Below, in pieces: positions 7,953 to 15,365 of a stretch of DNA of 49,965 bases. The stretch's first letter is position 1. Each line of letters starts with the position of its first letter. Where the stretch lies: assembly GCF_026913015.1 (NCBI RefSeq), contig NZ_JAPTYD010000027.1, positions 1 through 49,965 of the forward strand. Direction: 5' to 3'. The notes under the pieces were generated by a model, which did not search any database, was not told the origin of the DNA, and was given only the letters and a program-made list of their open reading frames with translations. The translations under genes were made by a program, and so were the position numbers. The stretch comes from Paracoccus benzoatiresistens (GTDB lineage Bacteria; Pseudomonadota; Alphaproteobacteria; Rhodobacterales; Rhodobacteraceae).

Positions 7953-8806
7953 AGATCGCCGCCGCCGCCTATCCGATCGACTGGTTCGACAGCTTCGCCG
8001 ATTACGAGGCCAAGCTGACCCGGTGGGTTGCCGATGCCCAGGGTGCCGACCTGCTGGTCTTTCCCGAATATGGCGCGATGGAGCTTGCCTCGCTGGGCGG
8101 GCGCGATGTCGCGGGCGATCTCGAGGCCTCGCTGCACGAGGTGGCAAGGCATTGGCCCCGGGTCGAGGCGCTGCACCTGCGGCTGGCCAAGCAGCACGGT
8201 TGCCACATCCTGGGCGCATCCGGCCCGGTGTTCGAGGGTCCCCGCCCGGTCAATCGTGCGGTGCTTTACGGCCCCGACGGCCGGCTCGGCCATCAGGACA
8301 AGCAGATCATGACCCGGTTCGAGCGGGAGGAGTGGGATGTCACCGGCGCCCCCGGCCTGCGGGTCTTCGACACGCCTCTGGGCCGGACCGGCATCCTGAT
8401 CTGCTATGACAGCGAATTCCCGCTGCTGGCCCGGGTGCTGGCGCAGGCGGGGGTGGAACTGCTGCTGGTGCCAAGCTGCACCGACACGGTGGCGGGTTTT
8501 TCGCGCGTGCGCATCGGGGCCATGGCGCGCGCCCTGGAAAGCCAGTGCGTGGTGGTCCAGGCGCCGACGGTCGGGCCCTGCGGCTGGATGCCCGCGCTGG
8601 ACGAAAACCGCGGGCGCGCGGCGATCTATGGCCCGCCCGACGGCTTCTGGCCGGAAACCGGCATCATCGCGGAAGGCGCGATGGACCAACCCGGCTGGGT
8701 CATGGCGGATGTCGACCTGTCCCGCGTGTCCGACAGCCGCAGGAGGGGCGCGGTCCTGCCCTATGTTCACTGGCCAGAAAGCGAGGGAATCGCGCTGACC
8801 GGCTGA
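7949..8806 (+). CDS. Carbon-nitrogen hydrolase (nitrilase superfamily amidohydrolase)
   Basis: Hydrolyses a non-peptide C-N bond, probably an amide. The catalytic triad is visible: Glu40 in FPEYG, Lys118 in HQDKQIM and Cys152 in ICYDSEFP. Its 285 residues match a stand-alone CN-hydrolase domain. The start is GTG at 7949, overlapping the acetyltransferase stop as GTGA; no better in-frame start is nearby. There is no signal peptide, so it is cytoplasmic. The substrate cannot be assigned; omega-amidase, N-carbamoyl hydrolase or an agmatine-type substrate are all possible. It closes the three-gene unit that starts at 6970. Confidence 0.92.
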   Translation: MKIAAAAYPIDWFDSFADYEAKLTRWVADAQGADLLVFPEYGAMELASLGGRDVAGDLEASLHEVARHWPRVEALHLRLAKQHGCHILGASGPVFEGPRPVNRAVLYGPDGRLGHQDKQIMTRFEREEWDVTGAPGLRVFDTPLGRTGILICYDSEFPLLARVLAQAGVELLLVPSCTDTVAGFSRVRIGAMARALESQCVVVQAPTVGPCGWMPALDENRGRAAIYGPPDGFWPETGIIAEGAMDQPGWVMADVDLSRVSDSRRRGAVLPYVHWPESEGIALTG

Positions 8807-8899
8807 CCGGCTGACGGGCCACGGCAACCTTTTCCAAAGAATTCAGTTCTACAATGCGCGGCACTTTTCATGCCGCCTATCAGGCCATATTTCGCGGCT

Positions 8900-9322
8900 A
8901 TGCTGCATATCACAGACACCATCGCCATCCAGGAGTGGGAGCTGAGCGAACAGTTCACCAGATCCCAGGGACCGGGCGGGCAGAACGTCAACAAGGTCGA
9001 GACCGCGGTCGAGCTGCGGTTCGAGGCCGCGCGTTCCCCGAACCTGTCCGACACCGTGAAGCGCCGCCTGGAGCGGCTGGCGGGGCGTCGGTGGACGCGG
9101 GATGGCGCGGTGGTGATCCTCAGCCAGGAAAGCCGCAGCCAGGCCCGCAACCGCGAGATCGCGCGCGAAAGGCTGGCCGAGCTGATCCAGCGCGCGGCCG
9201 AACCCGTCAAGCGCAGGGTGTCCACCAAGCCGACCTGGGGCAGCCAAATGCGGCGCCTGAAGGCCAAGTCCAACCGGGCAGAGGTCAAGGCCCTGCGCAG
9301 TCGGGTGGGGGATGGCGAATGA
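8900..9322 (+). CDS. arfB: Alternative ribosome-rescue factor B (peptidyl-tRNA hydrolase)
   Basis: Rescues ribosomes stalled on mRNAs lacking a stop codon by hydrolysing the peptidyl-tRNA. The release-factor GGQ motif is at residues 26-28 (GPGGQNVNKVET). The Lys/Arg-rich C-terminal tail (about residues 105-140), which enters the empty mRNA channel in the family, is present. The 140-residue length matches E. coli YaeJ, and the lack of a codon-recognition domain excludes a normal release factor. I chose ATG 8900 (MLHITDTIAI) because it aligns with the family N-terminus; ATG 8870 would add ten residues. The stop overlaps the following Nudix gene by four bases. Confidence 0.93.
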   Translation: MLHITDTIAIQEWELSEQFTRSQGPGGQNVNKVETAVELRFEAARSPNLSDTVKRRLERLAGRRWTRDGAVVILSQESRSQARNREIARERLAELIQRAAEPVKRRVSTKPTWGSQMRRLKAKSNRAEVKALRSRVGDGE

Positions 9323-9771
9323 AGGGCCTGCGTCAGTCGTTGCGCCTGCTGCTGGGCCGCCGTCCCCCGGCCATGCAGGTCGGCGCCATTTGCCGCTGCC
9401 CGCAAACTGGCGCGGTCGTGCTGGTCACCAGCCGCGGCACCGGCCGCTGGGTCATTCCCAAGGGCTGGCCGATGGAGGGCAAGACCCTGCCTGGTGCCGC
9501 CGCCACCGAGGCCTGGGAGGAAGCGGGCGTCGAGGGGCATGTCCACGAGGTCGAGATCGGCCGCTACCTGTATGACAAGGAACAGGACAGCGGCTATTCG
9601 GTCCCGGTCGAGGTTCGCGTCTTTCTGATGGATGCCGGCCGCCTGCGCCCCGATTTTCCCGAAGCCACGCAGCGCAAGCGCCGCTGGTTTTCGCCCCAGG
9701 AAGCCGCGCGGCATGTGGCCGAGCCGGGCTTGCGGGAAATCCTGCTTGCATTGCCGCAAACACCCGGCTGA
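9319..9771 (+). CDS. Nudix hydrolase (DIPP-like)
   Basis: Predicted hydrolase of nucleoside or inositol diphosphate-linked compounds, 150 residues. The Nudix box at about residues 49-71 reads G-x5-K-x7-TEAWEEAGV. The core EAWEEAG helix is kept, but the first Glu of the consensus is Lys and the REx Arg is Thr, a variation also seen in DIPP-like alphaproteobacterial members (from memory). PKGWPMEGKT before the box is typical of that subgroup. It starts in an ATGA overlap with arfB and is probably co-translated. The substrate is unknown. Confidence 0.9.
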   Translation: MKGLRQSLRLLLGRRPPAMQVGAICRCPQTGAVVLVTSRGTGRWVIPKGWPMEGKTLPGAAATEAWEEAGVEGHVHEVEIGRYLYDKEQDSGYSVPVEVRVFLMDAGRLRPDFPEATQRKRRWFSPQEAARHVAEPGLREILLALPQTPG

Positions 9772-9780
9772 CATGCGGGA

Positions 9781-11217
9781 ATGAACCGGCCCGACCGTCA
9801 ATTTCGCACGCTCGACAAGGATCTGGGCCGGATCACGGTTGTGGAATCCGCCCAGTTCCATGCCATACGTCCGGTCCTGAGGCTGGGGGCGGCGATCCTG
9901 CTGGCCGTTTCGCTGATCTTCCTGGCCCTGGGCGTCACCGGCCAGCAGCCCGGCCTGGTCGCGATCGGCGTGGGCTTCATCGTCGCGGGCTGGCTGGGCC
10001 TGTCGATCGGGGCGAACGACATCGCCAACTCGCTTGGTCCGGCAGTGGGCGCGGGGGCCATCGCCATCGGTCCGGGATTGGCCCTGGTGGCGCTGGCCGA
10101 GATCGCGGGCGCGATGCTGGCGGGCCATGCCGTCACCCATCGGCTGGCCGAGGGGATCGTGGATACCGCCGTGCTGTCGGGGGCGGGCGGGCAGATCGTC
10201 ATGCTGGCCGCGCTGATCGCGGCGGCGGGCTGGATCACGGTCGCGACGGGGGCGAACCTGCCGGTCTCGACCTCGCATTCCATTGTGGGCGCGATTGCCG
10301 GGGCGGGGCTGGCTGCGGCGGGACCCCAGGCCATGTCCTGGGGCGGGATCGCGGCCATGGCGCTGGCCTGGATCCTGACGCCCTTTGCGGCGGCGGTCCT
10401 GGCCGGGGCGCTGCTGGTGCTGCTGCGCCTCAAGGTGGCCGAGGCGCCGGATCGCGGCCGTGCGGCCCGCATCTGGCTGCCGCCGTTGATCGGCGCCATG
10501 GTGGGGCTGTTTGTCGCCTATGTCGCGACCCTGCTGCCCGCGCTGTCGCTGCGCCTGCCCCTTGCCCTGCTGCCCGGCGCAGTGGCCGGACTGACCACGG
10601 CCTGCCTGATGCGCCGCCGTGTCGATCAGCTTCTGGCGCAGCTTGCGGGGGGCAAGCTGGGCATGAAGCGCCTGCTGCGCCAGCCGCTGCTGTTTGCCGC
10701 GGTGATGATGGCCTTTGCCCATGGCGCGGGCGATGCCGGCAATGTCGCGGCTCCGCTGCTGGTGATCCTGACACCCGCCCAGCCGGGCACGCTGCCCGTG
10801 CCGCTTCTGCTGCTGGCGATCGCGGGGACGACCATCGCGCTTGGCGCCGTGCTGTTCGGGCGCCGCCTGGTCGGCATGGTGGGCGAGGGGATCACCCGCC
10901 TGAACCCGGCCCGCGCCTTTTGCATCACCCTTGCGACCGCCATGATCGTGCTGGTCGCATCCGGCTGGGGCCTACCGGTGTCATCGACCCATGTGGCCGT
11001 GGGCGGCGTCTTTGGCGTGGGCTTCGTGCGGGAAATGCTGGACCGCCGCACGGATGCCCGGCGCACCGATCTGCCGGTCGAGGAACGCCGCCGCCGCCAG
11101 CTGATCCGCCGCAGCCATGTGGCGACCATCACCGCGGCCTGGCTGGTGACCGTTCCGGTCACCGCGCTGCTGGGCGGGCTGTGCTGCCTGGCGATGCTGT
11201 GGCTGACGGGGCTTTGA
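9781..11217 (+). CDS. Inorganic phosphate transporter, PiT family
   Basis: Inner-membrane phosphate:cation symporter of 478 residues with about ten hydrophobic segments. The duplicated PiT signature is visible: GANDIANSLGPAVGAGAI at about residues 77-94, and a diverged second copy AHGAGDAGNVAAP in the C-terminal half. PVSTSHSIVGAIAG and PVSSTHVAVGGVFG are the paired family repeats. A charged segment near residues 405-440 is a cytoplasmic loop. It starts 9 bases after the Nudix gene with a weak upstream site (GCGGGA) and converges on pncB. No PhoU-like partner lies beside it. Confidence 0.92.
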   Translation: MNRPDRQFRTLDKDLGRITVVESAQFHAIRPVLRLGAAILLAVSLIFLALGVTGQQPGLVAIGVGFIVAGWLGLSIGANDIANSLGPAVGAGAIAIGPGLALVALAEIAGAMLAGHAVTHRLAEGIVDTAVLSGAGGQIVMLAALIAAAGWITVATGANLPVSTSHSIVGAIAGAGLAAAGPQAMSWGGIAAMALAWILTPFAAAVLAGALLVLLRLKVAEAPDRGRAARIWLPPLIGAMVGLFVAYVATLLPALSLRLPLALLPGAVAGLTTACLMRRRVDQLLAQLAGGKLGMKRLLRQPLLFAAVMMAFAHGAGDAGNVAAPLLVILTPAQPGTLPVPLLLLAIAGTTIALGAVLFGRRLVGMVGEGITRLNPARAFCITLATAMIVLVASGWGLPVSSTHVAVGGVFGVGFVREMLDRRTDARRTDLPVEERRRRQLIRRSHVATITAAWLVTVPVTALLGGLCCLAMLWLTGL

Positions 11218-11223
11218 GGCCCC
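11208..11223. terminator. Short hairpin at the convergent PiT / pncB ends
   Basis: GGGGC and GCCCC pair around TTTGAG. The loop contains the phosphate-transporter stop codon, and pncB ends one base beyond the stem. With only 6 bases between the two genes, this is the only structure that could separate the convergent transcripts. It is weak and lacks a U-tract. Confidence 0.3.
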
Positions 11224-12516
11224 TCAGACCACCACCTCCAGCCGCGCCTGCTGGCCGGTCCCGAAGACCCGGCGATAGCGCGCGATCTCCTCGGCCGGGC
11301 CGGTGGCCTTGGCGGGGTTGTCCGACAGCTTGACCGTCGGGCGGCCGTTGGCAGACACTGCCTTGCAGACCAGGCTGAAGGGCGCCAGCCCGTCTTCCGG
11401 GACCAGCCCGCGGAAGTCGTTGGTCAGAAGCGTGCCCCAGCCGAAGCTGACCTTGACGCGGCCGTGGAACTGGTGGTGCAGCTCGACGATCTTGTCCACG
11501 TCCAGCCCGTCCGAGAAGATCACCAGCTTTCCCCGCGGATCCTCGCCGCGTTCCCGCCACCAGCGGATCGCGGTTTCGGCCCCTTCGGCGGGGTCGCCGC
11601 TGTCGATGCGGATGCCGGTCCAGCCCGCCAGCCAGTCGGGCGCGCCCTTCAGGAAACCCTTGGTCCCGTAGGTGTCGGGCAGGATCATGCGCAGGTTGCC
11701 GTCATGTTCCTCGTGCCAGTCGGCCAGGACCTCGTAAGGGGCGCGGCGCAGCTCCTCATCGGTATTGGCCAGGGCGGCATAGACCATCGGAAGTTCATGG
11801 GCATTGGTGCCGATGGCCTCGATGTCGCGGCGCATGGCGATCAGGCAGTTCGAGGTGCCGGTGAAGCGTTCGCCCAATCCCTCGATCATGGCCTGCACCG
11901 CCCAGTCCTGCCACAGGAAGCTGTGGCGGCGGCGCGTGCCGAAATCGGCGATGCGCAGGTCGGGCAGTCCGCGCAGCACCTCGATCTTTTCCCAAAGCCG
12001 GGTCATGGCGCGGGCATAAAGGACTTGCAGCTCGAACCGGCCCAGCCGTTCCAGCACGGCGCGGGACCGAAGCTCCATCAGGATGGCAAGCGCGGGGATT
12101 TCCCACAGCATCACCTCGGGCCAGCGGCCTTCGAAGGTCAGTTCGTACTGGCCGTCGCGCTTTTCCAGGTGATAGGGGGGCAGCCGCAGGTTTTCCAGGA
12201 ACTCCATGAAGTCCGGGCGGAACATCTGGCGCTTGCCATAGAAGGTGTTGCCGCGCAGCCAGGTGGATTCCCCGCGCGTCAACGACAGGCCCCGGACGTG
12301 ATCCAGTTGCTGGCGCAGTTCGCCCTCGTCGATCAGTTCGGCCAGGCGGATGGATTTGGTGCGGTTGATCAGCTGAAACCGGACCACCGTATCGGGCCGG
12401 TTGCGAAAGATCGACTGGCACATCAGCAACTTGTAGAAGTCGGTGTCGATCAGCGACCGCACGATCGGGTCGATCTTCCATTTGTGATTATAGACGCGGG
12501 TGGCGATATCGACCAT
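11224..12516 (-). CDS. pncB: Nicotinate phosphoribosyltransferase
   Basis: Converts nicotinate, PRPP and ATP to nicotinate mononucleotide in NAD salvage. The 430-residue length is standard. The N-terminal [12 protein letters not shown], the GTNAHELPM segment with the autophosphorylated His, the GIRIDSGDP phosphate loop and [10 protein letters not shown] are all present. It starts at 12516, where a GGAG in the last codons of pncA (GGAGTAAGCCG before the ATG) provides the ribosome site; the pncA stop TAA lies inside that spacer. Transcription therefore runs pncA to pncB, the order of the pathway. Confidence 0.96.
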   Translation of the reverse strand: MVDIATRVYNHKWKIDPIVRSLIDTDFYKLLMCQSIFRNRPDTVVRFQLINRTKSIRLAELIDEGELRQQLDHVRGLSLTRGESTWLRGNTFYGKRQMFRPDFMEFLENLRLPPYHLEKRDGQYELTFEGRWPEVMLWEIPALAILMELRSRAVLERLGRFELQVLYARAMTRLWEKIEVLRGLPDLRIADFGTRRRHSFLWQDWAVQAMIEGLGERFTGTSNCLIAMRRDIEAIGTNAHELPMVYAALANTDEELRRAPYEVLADWHEEHDGNLRMILPDTYGTKGFLKGAPDWLAGWTGIRIDSGDPAEGAETAIRWWRERGEDPRGKLVIFSDGLDVDKIVELHHQFHGRVKVSFGWGTLLTNDFRGLVPEDGLAPFSLVCKAVSANGRPTVKLSDNPAKATGPAEEIARYRRVFGTGQQARLEVVV

Positions 12517-12520
12517 CGGC

Positions 12521-13117
12521 TTACTCCAGAATGACGCCCGCCCCGCGCATGTCGGCGCGGGCGCGGTCGCGGCTGCCGTTCAGGTCGATGGCGCGGGTCG
12601 CATCCTCGATCACGGTGGCGGCAAAGCCCAGCTTCGCGGCGTCGATCGCGCTCCAGGCGACGCAGAAATCATGGGCAAGGCCCACAAAGGACAAATCCGA
12701 CAGGCCGCGGTCGCGCAGGTATCCGGCAAGGCCCGTGGGCGTCTGCCGGTCATTTTCGAAAAAGGCCGAATAGCTGTCGACATGCGCCCGGAACCCCTTG
12801 CGGATCACCAGATCCGTGCGGGACAGGTCAAGGCCCGGGTGGAAATCCGCGCCGGGCGTTCCGATCACGCAATGCGGGGGCCACAGCACCTGCGGGCCAT
12901 AGGGCATGTCCGCCAGGCTGAACGGATCCGCGCCCGGGTGGTTGACGGCAAAGCTGGCATGGTGCGCCGGGTGCCAGTCCTGGGTCAGCACCACCGCGTC
13001 ATACCCCTTCATCAGGGCGTTGATGGAGCCTATGATCTCGTCCCCGCCAGGCACGGCCAGGGCGCCGCCGGGGCAGAAGTCGGTCTGCATGTCGATCACG
13101 ATCAAGGCTTTCGGCAC
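12521..13117 (-). CDS. pncA: Nicotinamidase
   Basis: Deamidates nicotinamide to nicotinate, giving the substrate for PncB downstream. It has the isochorismatase-like fold with catalytic residues Asp9 (VIDMQTDF), Lys107 (IRKGF) and Cys152 (AHDFCV). The metal site is Asp47/His49/His53 in DWHPAHH. I chose the GTG start at 13117 because a perfect GGAGGA lies 7 bases upstream and the family begins right at this beta-strand. The frame stays open to an ATG at 13231, but those extra 38 residues are unlike the family. At 198 residues it is of normal size. It is divergent from trhO, with 112 bases between them. Confidence 0.95.
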   Translation of the reverse strand: MPKALIVIDMQTDFCPGGALAVPGGDEIIGSINALMKGYDAVVLTQDWHPAHHASFAVNHPGADPFSLADMPYGPQVLWPPHCVIGTPGADFHPGLDLSRTDLVIRKGFRAHVDSYSAFFENDRQTPTGLAGYLRDRGLSDLSFVGLAHDFCVAWSAIDAAKLGFAATVIEDATRAIDLNGSRDRARADMRGAGVILE

Positions 13118-13229
13118 CCAGTTTCCTCCATTCCCAGGATGATCATGCCTAGAAACTACGCGTCCCTGGGTCAATGCCTTGCGGGGTCGGGCCTTGCAAG
13201 ATCGGGCGTCGCTGGCTAAGGCCGCGCCC

Positions 13230-14141
13230 ATGCTGACCGTGGCCGCCCTGTATCACTTTACCAGGTTTTCCGACCCTGCCGCCCTGAAAGGCGCGCTGGC
13301 CAGGGTCGCCTGTGCCAATGGCGTCAGGGGAACGCTGCTGCTGGCGCCCGAAGGGATCAACGGCACCATCGCCGGCCCGCGCGAGGGCATCGACGCCGTG
13401 CTGGCCCATATCCGCGCCCTGCCGGGTTGCGACGGGTTGGAGTGGAAGGAAAGCACGGCCGAGGCGATGCCCTTCGGCAAGATGAAGGTGCGCCTGAAGC
13501 GAGAGATCGTGACCATGGGCCAGCCCGATGTCGATCCAAGCGCCTCTGTGGGCCATTATGTGGAGCCTGCCGAATGGAATGCGCTGATCAGCGCCCCCGA
13601 TGTCGCCGTCATCGACACCCGCAACGATTACGAGGTCGCCATCGGCACCTTTGCCGGCGCCGTTGATCCCGGCACGCGGTCTTTCCGCGATTTCCCCGCC
13701 TGGTGGCAGGCCAACGCCGATCGATTCGCGGGCAAGCGCGTGGCGATGTTCTGCACCGGCGGCATTCGCTGCGAGAAATCGACGAACTGGCTGCTGTCGC
13801 AAGGGGTGGATCAGGTCTTTCACCTCAAGGGCGGCATCCTGAAGTATCTGGAAGACGTTCCTGAACAGGACAGCCTGTGGCAGGGCGAATGCTTCGTCTT
13901 CGACGGACGGGTCAGCCTGACCCACGGGTTGCAGCAGGGTCGACACGGGCTGTGCCACGCCTGCCGCCGCCCCCTGGCCCCCGGGGATCGCGCCCGCCCG
14001 GAATACGAGGAAGGCGTCTGCTGCCATCGCTGCGCGGGCGAATACGACGAGGCCGACCGCGCGCGGTTCCGCGAAAGGCAGCGGCAGGTCGCGCGGGGCG
14101 AGTTGAAGTTCGACGGAAATACCCTCTCGCCAGAAGACTGA
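13230..14141 (+). CDS. trhO: tRNA uridine(34) hydroxylase (rhodanese-domain protein)
   Basis: Oxygen-dependent enzyme that makes 5-hydroxyuridine at tRNA position 34. An N-terminal acylphosphatase-like domain (about residues 1-95, EGINGTIAG and [10 protein letters not shown]) precedes a rhodanese domain carrying the active-site loop [10 protein letters not shown] (Cys175, Cys181). The C-terminus holds paired CxxC motifs (CHAC and CHRC), which may bind a metal. The start at 13230 gives [10 protein letters not shown], the usual family N-terminus; an ATG at 13179 lies too close to pncA's upstream region. At 303 residues it is full length. Confidence 0.93.
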   Translation: MLTVAALYHFTRFSDPAALKGALARVACANGVRGTLLLAPEGINGTIAGPREGIDAVLAHIRALPGCDGLEWKESTAEAMPFGKMKVRLKREIVTMGQPDVDPSASVGHYVEPAEWNALISAPDVAVIDTRNDYEVAIGTFAGAVDPGTRSFRDFPAWWQANADRFAGKRVAMFCTGGIRCEKSTNWLLSQGVDQVFHLKGGILKYLEDVPEQDSLWQGECFVFDGRVSLTHGLQQGRHGLCHACRRPLAPGDRARPEYEEGVCCHRCAGEYDEADRARFRERQRQVARGELKFDGNTLSPED

Positions 14142-14152
14142 CGGCAAAGTAC

Positions 14153-14179
14153 ACCCGCTTTGTTTTTTCAAATGCGGGT
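14153..14179 (+). promoter_or_regulatory. Hairpin immediately upstream of the RTX gene start
   Basis: ACCCGCTTTG pairs with CAAA-T-GCGGGT (one bulged T) around a loop of six T residues. The hairpin ends 5 bases before the RTX ATG at 14185 and begins 11 bases after the trhO stop. It occupies the place where a ribosome site should be, and no good Shine-Dalgarno is seen elsewhere. It could restrain RTX translation or mark the trhO 3' end. Confidence 0.4.
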
Positions 14180-14184
14180 TCGCA

Positions 14185-15333
14185 ATGGCAATCGTTTACC
14201 AGGGTACTGCGGGAAACAACCGTCTCAGGGCAGACAATTCTTTTCCCTATGATGATGTCGTCCAGATGCACGGCTATGCCGGCGATGACGAACTGACAGG
14301 CGCGTTCCTGCACCGCAATGAAATTTTCGGGGGGGCCGGAAATGACACATTGGGGGGTGGCGCTGATAGCAACTTGCTGGATGGGGGTGACGGCAACGAC
14401 ATCCTGAATGCTTGGATCGGCGACTATGCTGTCCTTCGTGGCGGCGCCGGGAATGACGTTCTGACCGGAGGCGACGGCGGAGGACTTCTGGATGGCGGCG
14501 CGGGCATCGACGTGATGACAGGCGGCGACGGCGGCGACACCTATGTCGTCAATCATCTGCGTGACGTCGTGTACGAATCCTACCAGCCCTATTACGACAA
14601 CGATCCGAACCCTGCCGACCAGGTGAATGCCTGGGTCAGCTGGACCCTGGGGGCCAATCTGGAAAACCTTGTCCTGCAGGGGAAAGCCGCGATCAACGGC
14701 ACAGGCAACGGGCTTTCCAACCTGATCGTCGGCAATGCCGGCAACAACAGCCTGTCGGGCGATCGTGGCACCGATACGCTGGAGGGCGGGTTGGGCAATG
14801 ACACCATCGACGGCGGATTGGGCGTGGACACGATCCGCTTCACCGCCAGTACGGCCGTCTTGGTCAATCTTTCAAAGGCTGCCGCTCAGAACACCGGCTG
14901 GGGGCTGGACACGATCCGCAATGTCGAAAACGTCGTGACCGGGGCGGGCAATGACCGCATCACCGGCAGTGCGGTCGCCAACTCCCTGACCGCAGGGGCG
15001 GGCAATGACGTCCTGTGGGGCATGGCAGGCAACGACCGCCTGTTCGGTCAGGCAGGCAACGACCGCCTGCAAGGCGGAGCGGGGAACGACACCCTGGCCG
15101 GCGGGGCAGGGACGGATCATTTCCTGTTCTCCAAGGGCGGCGGCATCGACCGGATCACCGACTTTGCCGATGGTGCCGACCGGATCGTCATCGACAGCGG
15201 GGCCGAGACCTTTGGCCAGGTCAGGATCGCTGACCTGGGCGCCGACGCACGGATTTCCTTCGGCGACGTGACCGTGATCCTGTCGAATGTCGATCACGCC
15301 GGGCTGGGCGCCGAGGATTTCATCTTCACTTGA
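14185..15333 (+). CDS. Calcium-binding RTX (hemolysin-type repeat) protein
   Basis: A 382-residue protein built largely of RTX nonapeptides (GGxGNDxLx), seen at about residues 48-120 and 170-310: GGAGNDTLG, GGDGNDILN, GGAGNDVLT, GAGNDVLWG and others. These form Ca2+-binding parallel beta-rolls after export. There is no Sec signal peptide, so type I secretion using the C-terminal region (FADGADRIVID to the end) is expected, but no ABC/MFP exporter lies in the window. No protease or lipase catalytic domain is visible. The middle (about residues 125-165) holds the WTLGANLENLVLQG segment found in repeat-only RTX proteins. Its function is unknown; an extracellular or surface-associated structural role is inferred. 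The early codons look somewhat richer in A/T than the neighbours. Confidence 0.88.
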   Translation: MAIVYQGTAGNNRLRADNSFPYDDVVQMHGYAGDDELTGAFLHRNEIFGGAGNDTLGGGADSNLLDGGDGNDILNAWIGDYAVLRGGAGNDVLTGGDGGGLLDGGAGIDVMTGGDGGDTYVVNHLRDVVYESYQPYYDNDPNPADQVNAWVSWTLGANLENLVLQGKAAINGTGNGLSNLIVGNAGNNSLSGDRGTDTLEGGLGNDTIDGGLGVDTIRFTASTAVLVNLSKAAAQNTGWGLDTIRNVENVVTGAGNDRITGSAVANSLTAGAGNDVLWGMAGNDRLFGQAGNDRLQGGAGNDTLAGGAGTDHFLFSKGGGIDRITDFADGADRIVIDSGAETFGQVRIADLGADARISFGDVTVILSNVDHAGLGAEDFIFT

Positions 15334-15344
15334 TGCCCCTGGGG

Positions 15345-15365
15345 CGGGGCGTCCTTACCGCCCCG
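15345..15365. terminator. Hairpin spanning the maeB stop between convergent RTX and maeB
   Basis: CGGGGCG and CGCCCCG form a 7-bp stem around a 7-base loop that contains the maeB stop codon. It starts 11 bases after the RTX stop, leaving no room for separate terminators. It lacks a U-tract on either strand. Confidence 0.4.

Noticed and set aside
8767..10722. A 651-codon minus-strand frame
   Set aside because: It lies antisense to arfB, the Nudix gene and the phosphate transporter, all with clear family motifs; the product is low-complexity.
14300..15150. DNA tandem repeat or CRISPR-like array
   Set aside because: The periodicity comes from RTX nonapeptide codons that vary in DNA sequence; there are no identical repeats with unique spacers.
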